7,332 nucleotides of DNA from positions 1 through 7,332 of the forward strand of contig JAJTIF010000377.1 of the NCBI GenBank assembly GCA_021299675.1. The letters are read 5' to 3'. Position numbers and translations under genes: made by a program. The stretch's first letter is position 1. The number at the start of each line of letters is the position of its first letter. This document shows, one piece after another, positions 1 to 5,472 of this stretch. The notes beneath the pieces are model-generated. The model worked only from the letters and a program-made list of their open reading frames with translations. It was not told the DNA's origin and did not search any database. This DNA is from Pseudomonadota bacterium. GTDB taxonomy: Bacteria > Bdellovibrionota > Bacteriovoracia > Bacteriovoracales > Bacteriovoracaceae.

Positions 1-304
1 CCGGATTAACACTCTGGACTATCTTCTGGGCCAGGGCGCTGATGTCATGCGAACCGATGCCAAAGGTGAAACGGCTTTGATTCACGCGATTAGAAATCGT
101 GAGGCGGCAGCGGTGAAGTTTCTGCTCAAAAGCCAAGCCGAGAAAAACTATAGTTTTGATGTCAACGAAAACAACACAAAAGTGAAGGCCTGTGACATCG
201 CCCGGGAAGTTAGGGCCGCTTCTTCCTCCTCTCAAGAGAAGAAGAGAAGCGAAGACGTCATGTGGGAGCTTGGCTGCGGTCTGCGTTGGCTGTTTTCCTG
301 GTAA
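1..304 (+). CDS. Ankyrin-repeat protein, C-terminal fragment
   Basis: The reading frame is open from base 2 to the TAA at 302-304, so the start lies left of the window and about 100 residues are visible. They begin with the end of one ankyrin repeat (LDYLLGQGADV), followed by a clear second repeat: an AKGETALIHAI helix-turn, then a second helix ending AVKFLLKSQA. Ankyrin repeats are protein-protein interaction scaffolds, so the partner and role cannot be read from the sequence. After the repeats comes a charged, serine-rich segment (AASSSSQEKKR) and a tryptophan-rich end (GLRWLFSW) that does not look like an ankyrin cap. The last 47 bases overlap the 3' end of the opposing ampG gene. The internal ATG at 47 is not the true start, because repeat sequence continues upstream of it. 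I am confident of the ankyrin fold and less so that the odd tail is the ancestral C terminus. Confidence 0.8.
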   Translation, partial: RINTLDYLLGQGADVMRTDAKGETALIHAIRNREAAAVKFLLKSQAEKNYSFDVNENNTKVKACDIAREVRAASSSSQEKKRSEDVMWELGCGLRWLFSW

Positions 305-1508
305 GGATCGGGATCATCATCATGCCAGGAGCGGCGATCAGTGTGCAGAAGATAAAAAAGTTAGTCCACCCCAACCATTCAGAGAAATAGCCCGAGGGCG
401 CAGCTAAGAGTGTGCGGGGTAAACTCATGACGGCCGTCAAGAGAGCATACTGAGTGGCAGTAAATTTCTTATTGGTCATGCTTGCCATGAAGGCACTGTA
501 GGCACTCGTTCCCATACCCGCTGTGAGATTTTCAAAGGCGATCACAATCGTCAAAAGAAAGATCGAGACCTCATTCATCGCCAGCACAGAGAAGCCCGCT
601 GTGGAGATCGCCTGGAGGAATCCAAAGAGCCACAGAGAGCGCAGTGTGCCCAATCTGAACGCGAGGATTCCACCGATGATTCCCCCAAAGATCAAACAGA
701 AAAGTCCGATCCCCTTTACCACTGCTGCAATTTCAGTTTTGGTGTAGCCCTTCAGGAGCATAAAAGGAGTCGTCATATTCGCGGCCATGGTGTCGCCGAC
801 TTTATAGAGCACGATGAAAGATAAGATTAAGAGAGCTCCATCACGTTTAAAAAATTCCATGAAGGGCCCTACCACCGCTTCTTTCAGCGAACGAGGCTTG
901 GGCATCTGGCCATCTTCTTTGGGCGCGATCAGTGTGATCAAAATACCAGCCGCCATCGCACCGGCCATGAGGCGGTAGACCAGGGCCCAGTTCGCCGTGC
1001 CATCGGGCATCTTGTAAATGTCGGCGAGCCACAGTGCCATGGCACCGGCGACCAGCGTTCCTAAACGATAGCCCACGACGTAGAGAGATGAGCCCAGGGC
1101 CAGTTCATCATCACCCAGGATTTCTCGGCGGTAAGAATCGATGGCGATGTCTTGCGAGGCAGAAAAGAAAGCAACGACAAAGGCTGTCGCTGCGATCATT
1201 GATAGCTGTAGGGCCGGCTCGAAAGTTGAGAGCGTGAAGAGCGCCCCTACTAAAAAGACTTGAGTCAGAAGCATCCACCCGCGGCGGCGTCCAGGCCAGA
1301 GTTGAAAACGGTCCATCAGTGGCGACCATAAAAATTTGAGGGAATAGGGCATCGAAACCAGCGAAAACATCCCGATGGTCGACAAGGACACACCCTCTTC
1401 CGTCATCCACGCCTGAAGAGTAGAGCCAATCAGGAGCAAGGGCACGCCAGCAGCGTAGCCCATGAGAAGAGTGATGAGCATGCGGAGACTAAAGATTTTT
1501 TTTAACAT
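258..1508 (-). CDS. ampG: AmpG-family muropeptide permease (MFS)
   Basis: This is a 416-residue inner-membrane major facilitator protein, about 12 hydrophobic helices. AmpG proteins import GlcNAc-anhydroMurNAc-peptides released by wall turnover into the cytoplasm for peptidoglycan recycling. Three family hallmarks are visible: KFLWSPLMDRF followed by GRRRGWML (residues 58-80), ASQDIAIDSYR (117-127), and the segment 325-359 with FENLTAGMGT, NKKFTATQYALL. E. coli AmpG is longer (about 490 residues, 14 helices), but forms of 410-430 residues are common in other phyla. The ATG at 1508 lies 11 nt after the upstream methyltransferase stop. Only a weak AGGG precedes it, so translation is probably coupled within a two-gene operon. 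Its 3' end overlaps the ankyrin gene. In a predatory bacterium it could also take up prey-derived muropeptides, but that is inference. Substrate within the AmpG/MFS group is assigned by motif only. Confidence 0.92.
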   Translation of the reverse strand: MLKKIFSLRMLITLLMGYAAGVPLLLIGSTLQAWMTEEGVSLSTIGMFSLVSMPYSLKFLWSPLMDRFQLWPGRRRGWMLLTQVFLVGALFTLSTFEPALQLSMIAATAFVVAFFSASQDIAIDSYRREILGDDELALGSSLYVVGYRLGTLVAGAMALWLADIYKMPDGTANWALVYRLMAGAMAAGILITLIAPKEDGQMPKPRSLKEAVVGPFMEFFKRDGALLILSFIVLYKVGDTMAANMTTPFMLLKGYTKTEIAAVVKGIGLFCLIFGGIIGGILAFRLGTLRSLWLFGFLQAISTAGFSVLAMNEVSIFLLTIVIAFENLTAGMGTSAYSAFMASMTNKKFTATQYALLTAVMSLPRTLLAAPSGYFSEWLGWTNFFIFCTLIAAPGMMMIPILTRKTANADRSQAPT

Positions 1509-1519
1509 GCAAAGGGGCC

Positions 1520-2659
1520 CTAGAGGAAAGTTGGTTTGGCGTAATCAAACACGTTATTGACCAGAATTTTTCTTTTGGTTTTTTTGGCGCGAGTGGTGAA
1601 GCTAATTTTTTTAATCGACTCCCCAAGGGCCATCGCCAAAAGTGGGGGCACGGCATTGCCGATCTGCTTGAACTGCGCGGTCAAAGAGCCGGCGAAGATG
1701 AAGTCATTAGGGAAGCCTTGGCAAGCCGCTGCTTCGCGGGGCGTGAGGTAGCGTGGCTCCTTAGGATGGTAGTAGCTCGTGCGAGAGGTCAAAATCGTCG
1801 GCGCTGGCTTATCCCAGGGCAGGCGCTGCAGGCGTGTCTGACGGAAGCGCCCCTCTCTGAGAGTTTTCCAGTCCACATCAAACCAGAGTTTTTTGGGAAG
1901 AAATTTCTTTTCGTCATCGGGGTAGCGAATGCCACTTCCGGCCGGGATGAATTTTAAACGTTCGCGGTCTTCTCTGTTCTTGAGCTCCGCCAGCTTGGGT
2001 TGGTGGTTATGAATCTGACCCTGGGTGCTCTTGAAACTCTTAAAGACTTCTTTCACCGTCACGAGTTGTTTTTTTCCACGGACTCCGTGAGTGGGCTTAG
2101 GGAACAAACACTCTCCCCCCTTGACTCCCATAATGATCGTCCGTCGGCGCATCTCCGGCACACCGTACTCTTCGGCACTCATGACCCGTGCCTCCATGGT
2201 GTAGCCTAGGCGCTCGAACTGATCAAAAATTTTGGCCAAGATAGGAGCGTTTTTCTTCGCCACGAGACCCGTGACGTTTTCAAAGAGAATGACTTTGGGT
2301 GTGGTGACCTTGACCACTCTGACGAACTCGCGAAAAAGTTGATTGCGCTCGTCTTCCACTACTCCTCGACCCACAGTGGAAAAACCTTGGCAGGGCGGTC
2401 CTCCGACGACCATGTCCACCGAACGAGTGCCAATGAGTGCCTTGAGCGTCTTGGCATCGAGCTTTTTGATGTCCCCGTTCCAGCCTTGGGCCTTGGGGTG
2501 ATTGAGCTTAAAAGAAGCGATTGCCGCGGGCTCCATATCCACACCCAGCAAGCAGTCGTGCCCGGCCATTTCTAGGCCATAGGAGAGACCCCCACATCCA
2601 CAAAAAAGGTCGATGAAGGTCAAACTATTTTTTTTCTTAGACACGTCTTGAATCCTCAC
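1520..2659 (-). CDS. DNA (cytosine-5-)-methyltransferase, solitary
   Basis: This 379-residue enzyme transfers a methyl group from S-adenosylmethionine to C5 of cytosine in a specific DNA site. The conserved C5-methylase motifs appear in canonical order: motif I DLFCGCGGLSYG (17-28, AdoMet binding), motif IV GGPPCQGFS with catalytic Cys90 (86-94), motif VI ENV (127-129), motif VIII YGVPEMRRR (165-173), motif IX LTPREAAACQGFP (305-317) and motif X QIGNAVPPLLAMALG (332-346). The target-recognition region is about 174-300, and its site cannot be read. A basic tail of about 30 residues follows motif X. The start is a GTG with GAGGAA 11 nt upstream. No restriction endonuclease or Vsr gene adjoins it: ampG follows after 11 nt and an unrelated HiPIP gene lies divergently upstream. 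It may therefore be an orphan regulatory or protective methylase. No motif is degenerate, so it should be active. Confidence 0.95.
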   Translation of the reverse strand: MRIQDVSKKKNSLTFIDLFCGCGGLSYGLEMAGHDCLLGVDMEPAAIASFKLNHPKAQGWNGDIKKLDAKTLKALIGTRSVDMVVGGPPCQGFSTVGRGVVEDERNQLFREFVRVVKVTTPKVILFENVTGLVAKKNAPILAKIFDQFERLGYTMEARVMSAEEYGVPEMRRRTIIMGVKGGECLFPKPTHGVRGKKQLVTVKEVFKSFKSTQGQIHNHQPKLAELKNREDRERLKFIPAGSGIRYPDDEKKFLPKKLWFDVDWKTLREGRFRQTRLQRLPWDKPAPTILTSRTSYYHPKEPRYLTPREAAACQGFPNDFIFAGSLTAQFKQIGNAVPPLLAMALGESIKKISFTTRAKKTKRKILVNNVFDYAKPTFL

Positions 2660-2670
2660 AATATTTTCTA

Positions 2671-2677
2671 TTCCTCT
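2671..2677 (-). promoter_or_regulatory. Shine-Dalgarno of the methyltransferase gene
   Basis: On the minus strand AGAGGAA precedes the GTG start codon at 2659-2657 by 11 nt. It supports the GTG as the real initiator. The next in-frame candidate, another GTG five codons on, would lie too far from it. Confidence 0.55.
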
Positions 2678-2721
2678 AGTCTAGGTAAGCCCTCTCAAGG
2701 ATGTCTACTTTAAAGACTTTC

Positions 2722-2737
2722 GTTCGGTATATCGAAC
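2722..2737. promoter_or_regulatory. Inverted repeat upstream of the HiPIP promoter (candidate operator)
   Basis: GTTCG and CGAAC form perfect 5-bp arms around a 6-nt AT-rich centre (GTATAT), giving a 16-bp dyad. It ends 4 bp before the -35 box of the HiPIP promoter and sits in the 158-bp region between two divergent genes. The position suits a transcription factor acting on HiPIP, the methyltransferase, or both. I cannot assign it to a regulator family, and arms this short occur by chance now and then. Confidence 0.4.
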
Positions 2738-2741
2738 TTTT

Positions 2742-2770
2742 CTGACGAGCAAAATGAGTGTTGTTATAAT
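2742..2770 (+). promoter_or_regulatory. Sigma70-like promoter of the HiPIP gene
   Basis: A consensus -10 box TATAAT (2765-2770) lies 17 bp downstream of CTGACG (2742-2747, four of six matches to TTGACA). Transcription would begin near 2777, giving a leader of about 40 nt that contains AAAGGA seven nt before the HiPIP start. This is the best-matching promoter in the window. Confidence 0.75.
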
Positions 2771-2817
2771 GGGCGGATCAAATAAATTAACTTCAATCCC
2801 AAACAAAGGAATGAAAC

Positions 2818-3123
2818 ATGAAACGTCGTGATTTTCTCAAAAAAACTCTTCTCGCTTCTGCCTTCGTGACAGTCGTTGGCCGCGTGGCTGGTCTGGCCAA
2901 TACCGCTCTCGCTAACGTGACTTGGGTCGCAGCTGGAAAGCTAGGATACAAAGAAGCAGCTCCAGCTAATATGGTGGCAGCCAAAAAGCAGTGTGACACC
3001 TGCAAGTACTACGTGGCTGATGGGAAGGGCGGAGCTGATGCTGGTAAGTGTTCTCTTCCAGCGATGAAAGGCGGCTATGTGAAGGGCGCTGGCTACTGTA
3101 ACATGTGGATGAAGAAAGCCTAA
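2818..3123 (+). CDS. High-potential iron-sulfur protein (HiPIP), Tat-exported
   Basis: This 101-residue precursor carries a twin-arginine-type leader: KRRDFLKK at 2-9, then a hydrophobic core and a probable cleavage after ALA at 30-32. The mature part would be about 69 residues. HiPIPs are small periplasmic electron carriers with one [4Fe-4S] cluster cycling between the 3+ and 2+ states. The four cluster cysteines are present at 59, 62, 78 and 94 (C-x2-C-x15-C-x15-C) with the family's CKYY, GKCSL and GYCNMW contexts. The cluster is assembled in the cytoplasm, which fits folded export by Tat. AAAGGA stands 7 nt before the ATG. The gene is a single unit with its own promoter and a strong terminator, so it is probably well expressed. 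Its redox partners are not encoded nearby. Its Tat motif has Lys instead of Ser/Thr at the first position, which Tat generally tolerates. Confidence 0.93.
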   Translation: MKRRDFLKKTLLASAFVTVVGRVAGLANTALANVTWVAAGKLGYKEAAPANMVAAKKQCDTCKYYVADGKGGADAGKCSLPAMKGGYVKGAGYCNMWMKKA

Positions 3124-3160
3124 TTCATCTTACTCGCTGCACTATCGTGATTATCAATAG

Positions 3161-3188
3161 AAAGCCTCTCTTCGGAGAGGCTTTTTTT
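3161..3188 (+). terminator. Rho-independent terminator after the HiPIP gene
   Basis: AAAGCCTCTC and GAGAGGCTTT form a 10-bp perfect stem closed by the extra-stable C(UUCG)G tetraloop, and the run of T extends to 3188. It begins 37 nt after the HiPIP stop and insulates the protease gene downstream. Confidence 0.95.
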
Positions 3189-3193
3189 ATTTA

Positions 3194-3212
3194 ACTGACA
3201 GTTTTTGTCAGT
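3194..3212. promoter_or_regulatory. Inverted repeat at the protease promoter (candidate operator)
   Basis: ACTGACA and TGTCAGT are perfect 7-bp arms around GTTTT. The right arm ends on the first base of the proposed -35 box of the protease promoter. No T-run follows on either strand, so it does not look like a second terminator. A dimeric regulator site is the simplest reading, but the regulator is unknown. Confidence 0.45.
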
Positions 3213-3240
3213 ACACATTTCCTCTCACAATCCCTATAAA
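3212..3240 (+). promoter_or_regulatory. Putative sigma70-like promoter of the serine protease gene
   Basis: TATAAA (3235-3240) lies 17 bp after TACACA (3212-3217, four of six matches to TTGACA). Initiation near 3247 would give a leader of about 24 nt ending in a good ribosome site before the GTG at 3271. It also places the in-frame ATG at 3205 upstream of transcription. Confidence 0.55.
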
Positions 3241-3258
3241 TCTCACTCTGCCCCTCAT

Positions 3259-3264
3259 GAGGAG
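3259..3264 (+). promoter_or_regulatory. Shine-Dalgarno fixing the GTG start of the protease
   Basis: GAGGAG is followed by a 6-nt spacer and then GTG at 3271. No comparable site stands before the upstream in-frame ATG at 3205. Confidence 0.8.
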
Positions 3265-3270
3265 AACATA

Positions 3271-4182
3271 GTGATTAAAACTTTCGTATCTGTTGTTTTT
3301 TTAATGACTCTTGCCCAAGCTCAGGCCGGACTAAAAGTCATTTATGGCCAAGACAATCGCCTCGACCTTTATGAAGTCACGAACTCTCTTCACTTGCGCC
3401 TTGCGCAATCTACCGCTGCCATGGTGGGAAGATCACAGATTAAACAGACCGGATTAGAAGCATTCCTCAACTTTGATCGCACTCTTGAAACAAGCCTACG
3501 GGTTTGCCCCAATGAGCGCTTCGCTCAGCAGCCGGCCGGCTCGACTTGCTCCGGCTTTCTCGTGGGAGAAGACACCATCGTCACTGCAGGCCATTGTTTG
3601 GTGCTCACAGCACCCACTCCTGAAGCGGCTTGCAAGAGATACAGCTGGGTCTTTAACTACGCGCTCACCACAGAAAAGCGTAACCCGAATGAAGGCCTAA
3701 GCACCCAAGACGTCTATCACTGTAAATCAGTGGTCACAGCGAAACTCACTGATAACCTCGATATGGCGGTGATCAAGCTCGACAGAAAAGTAGTCGGCAG
3801 AAGCCCGCTCGCTTACAGAACTTCTGGCAAAGTTTCTTCTGCCGCTCAATTGGTGGTCATCGGTCATCCCTCAGGTCTTCCGACGAAAGTTGCGGCTGGC
3901 TCAAAGGTTCTTGAGAACTCTGGGGCCACTACTTTTGTGACCAATCTCGACACTTTCCAAGGCAACTCGGGCTCGGCGGTGTTTGACGCTAACACGGGCA
4001 TGCTCGAAGGCATTCTGGTGCAAGGGAAAGTTGACTACCGTCCAAGCATTCCGCAAAACCCCTATTCGTGTCAGGTGGTGAATAACTGCGATGAAAACGG
4101 TAACAACTGTGAACTCTCTGATCCAAAAGAGCCCAAGGGTGAAGTGGTGACAAGAATTACTGAAGCCCTGCCTTACCTGTAA
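3271..4182 (+). CDS. Secreted trypsin-like (S1 family) serine protease
   Basis: I start this at the GTG at 3271 (303 residues) because a strong ribosome site precedes it and a signal peptide begins there: a lysine, then a hydrophobic core, and cleavage near AQAQA at 15-19. Starting at 3205 would bury that signal behind 22 hydrophilic residues. The chymotrypsin-fold triad is visible: His108 in VTAGHC, Asp164 in NLDMAVIKL and Ser233 in GNSGS. Asp227 falls six residues before Ser233 (DTFQGNS), where trypsin has Asp189, hinting at Arg/Lys preference. Asn232 replaces the usual Asp before Ser, as in V8-like proteases. The mature part has eight cysteines (79, 93, 109, 121, 151, 267, 273, 280), enough for four disulfides. 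Residues 20-75 may be a propeptide. It is likely periplasmic or secreted. Its 3' end overlaps the opposing membrane-protein gene by 26 nt. Confidence 0.9.
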   Translation: MIKTFVSVVFLMTLAQAQAGLKVIYGQDNRLDLYEVTNSLHLRLAQSTAAMVGRSQIKQTGLEAFLNFDRTLETSLRVCPNERFAQQPAGSTCSGFLVGEDTIVTAGHCLVLTAPTPEAACKRYSWVFNYALTTEKRNPNEGLSTQDVYHCKSVVTAKLTDNLDMAVIKLDRKVVGRSPLAYRTSGKVSSAAQLVVIGHPSGLPTKVAAGSKVLENSGATTFVTNLDTFQGNSGSAVFDANTGMLEGILVQGKVDYRPSIPQNPYSCQVVNNCDENGNNCELSDPKEPKGEVVTRITEALPYL

Positions 4183-4597
4183 TCATTTTTAATACAATCC
4201 ATCCGAGAACTGTGGCCTTTAAACTCCACGCCACAGTTCTGATCCAATTCGTACTCACCAGCCTCTCAATCGCCACAAGATCTTTGTGACTGGCCAGGAT
4301 CCCATGTAGGGGCACTTGCAGAAAAAACGTCGACGCCCACACGATCAGAGTCAGGATCGTTGCACTCCAGATCAGCGGTAGGGGAATATCGTTCAAGAAA
4401 AATAAGCGCAAAGTAAAGAAGAGCTCTGCCAGCATCAAGGGTGCCACCACATAGGTGATGCGGTTGGTGTGAAAGACCGCATAAGAGACGTAGTCAGTGG
4501 CGGCAATCCACTTGAAGCTTGGGTAATGCACCACTTGAATCACCCAGATAAGTCCTGTCAGCACTGAGGTCACAAAAAAATGAAAGAATGTTTCCAT
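4157..4597 (-). CDS. Conserved four-helix membrane protein of unknown function
   Basis: This 146-residue protein is mostly hydrophobic, with probable membrane helices near residues 6-22, 48-67, 74-94 and 122-140. I do not recognise a characterised function. It shows polar signatures I associate with a widespread uncharacterised family: HYPSF (24-28), FHTNRITYVVAP (42-53), QVPLH (94-98) and ERLVSTNWIRT (111-121). Conserved His, Arg and Asn at helix ends could bind a ligand, but that is speculation. The ATG at 4597 has no Shine-Dalgarno. Instead a -10-like CATAAT (4609-4604 on this strand) would put the transcription start at the ATG. The last codons overlap the protease gene, and codons 120-131 are built on an inverted repeat. 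It is divergent from the glycan exporter genes. Confidence 0.8.
   Translation of the reverse strand: METFFHFFVTSVLTGLIWVIQVVHYPSFKWIAATDYVSYAVFHTNRITYVVAPLMLAELFFTLRLFFLNDIPLPLIWSATILTLIVWASTFFLQVPLHGILASHKDLVAIERLVSTNWIRTVAWSLKATVLGWIVLKMITGKAGLQ
4206..4240. repeat. Perfect 11-bp inverted repeat within the membrane-protein gene
   Basis: AGAACTGTGGC (4206-4216) and GCCACAGTTCT (4230-4240) pair perfectly around a 13-nt loop. The element lies 23 nt beyond the protease stop and encodes residues 120-131 of the opposing gene. It has no T-run on either side, so it is not a classical terminator. It could still fold at the 3' end of the protease mRNA and protect it from exonucleases. Confidence 0.65.
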
Positions 4598-4695
4598 GCC
4601 AACATTATGAGACAGTCCTTTGGCTTCAGAGAGAACAAAAGCGCTCGGTTAAAGGAATGTTGAAGAAAAAGCCAACACGCCATAAACTATAACTA
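4598..4695. promoter_or_regulatory. Divergent promoter region, likely short or absent leaders
   Basis: This 98-bp gap must hold the promoters for the leftward membrane protein and the rightward exporter operon. Leftward, CATAAT (complement of 4604-4609) predicts initiation at the ATG itself. Rightward, CATAAA (4681-4686) and TATAAC (4688-4693) lie 2-9 bp before the ATG at 4696. No convincing -35 box is correctly spaced in either direction, and neither start codon has a Shine-Dalgarno. The promoter calls are therefore tentative. Confidence 0.35.
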
Positions 4696-5472
4696 ATGAA
4701 AATCTCAGAATTCGAACTTGTTTTCAGGCAATCCTATGCCTTCTGTCTCTCAAGCCTCAAGTCACGCTACCGCAAGACTCTGGCAGGCTTTATCTGGGTG
4801 CTGCTCAACCCTTTGCTGATGTTTGGCGTTCAATCCATCGTCTTTAAAAAAATCTTGAAAATTCCCGTACCAGATTTCTACCTCTTTTTAGTCGGGGGTC
4901 TGGTCCCGTGGATTTTTATCTCCCAGACCGTTTGTATGTCCGCTTCTATCCTGACAGCGAACAGCGGTATCCTCAAGGCCTTCCGGCTTAACCCGCTGGT
5001 CTTAGTGAACTCCTCCTACTTCGATAATCTCTTCAACTTTTTTATTGCGACGGTGATCATCACGACACCAGTCCTCATCTTCTCCGATCTCGGCCCGCAG
5101 TGGGGAGTTCTCCTCGCGCCCTTGGCCCTGGTGCCTATGATCATCGGTTCCTTTGCTCTCTCAAGTTTAGTGGCTGTCTTAAACGTGTTCTACCGGGACA
5201 CAAGCTTCGTGCTGAATTTCATTTTCTCCATCTTCTTTTTTGTGACTCCTATTTTTTATCCTATCGAGTTTGTGCCCTTAGAATTTCAGTGGATGATTGA
5301 AATCAATCCCTTTTACCACCTTATCAATCCCTATCGTTTTACCCTCTATCAGCCCCTTTCCATGGAACTGATCCCATTGATGCTGAAGGCTTTGGGATGG
5401 GCGCTGGGGTTGAGTGTAGTGAGTGCTCTTTATTGGAGAAAAAAGAAAAATGAACTCTTCATCTCGATCTGA
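4696..5472 (+). CDS. wzm: ABC-2 type polysaccharide exporter, permease subunit (Wzm/KpsM-like)
   Basis: This 258-residue inner-membrane protein matches the usual 250-270 of Wzm, KpsM and TagG permeases, which form the channel moving lipid-linked O-antigen, capsule or teichoic chains across the inner membrane. Family features are the amphipathic N terminus leading into SRYRKTLAGFIWVLLNP (23-39), helices near 31-50, 61-80, 110-130, 137-165, 172-189 and 230-248, the motif NVFYRDTSFVL (163-173) followed by VTPIFYPIE (183-191), and NPFYHLINPYR (204-214). The ATP-binding partner overlaps it by 23 nt, so the two are translationally coupled. The start at 4696 lacks a Shine-Dalgarno, and no better in-frame start lies nearby. 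The exported glycan cannot be identified, because no glycosyltransferase gene is in the window. Confidence 0.9.
   Translation: MKISEFELVFRQSYAFCLSSLKSRYRKTLAGFIWVLLNPLLMFGVQSIVFKKILKIPVPDFYLFLVGGLVPWIFISQTVCMSASILTANSGILKAFRLNPLVLVNSSYFDNLFNFFIATVIITTPVLIFSDLGPQWGVLLAPLALVPMIIGSFALSSLVAVLNVFYRDTSFVLNFIFSIFFFVTPIFYPIEFVPLEFQWMIEINPFYHLINPYRFTLYQPLSMELIPLMLKALGWALGLSVVSALYWRKKKNELFISI

Noticed and set aside
218..250. Possible hairpin GCTTCT...AGAAGC as a terminator for the ankyrin gene
   Set aside because: Only six outer pairs match cleanly, the interior pairs poorly, there is no T-run and it lies before the stop codon.
1034..1410. Open frames on both strands within ampG
   Set aside because: The AmpG frame is complete with conserved motifs throughout. 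The others are low-complexity, Arg/His-rich shadow translations.
3190..3215. Second terminator hairpin after the HiPIP gene
   Set aside because: The ACTGACA repeat has its T-rich stretch in the loop rather than after the stem, and a full terminator already precedes it. An operator is the better reading.
3205..3270. 22-codon N-terminal extension of the protease from an in-frame ATG
   Set aside because: It lies upstream of the proposed -10 box, overlaps an inverted repeat, has no ribosome site and would place hydrophilic residues before the signal peptide. The GTG at 3271 is much better.
5423..5449. Upstream GTG start for the ATPase gene
   Set aside because: It adds nine residues that only translate the end of wzm in another frame. 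The ATG at 5450 has a Shine-Dalgarno and matches the family's N terminus.
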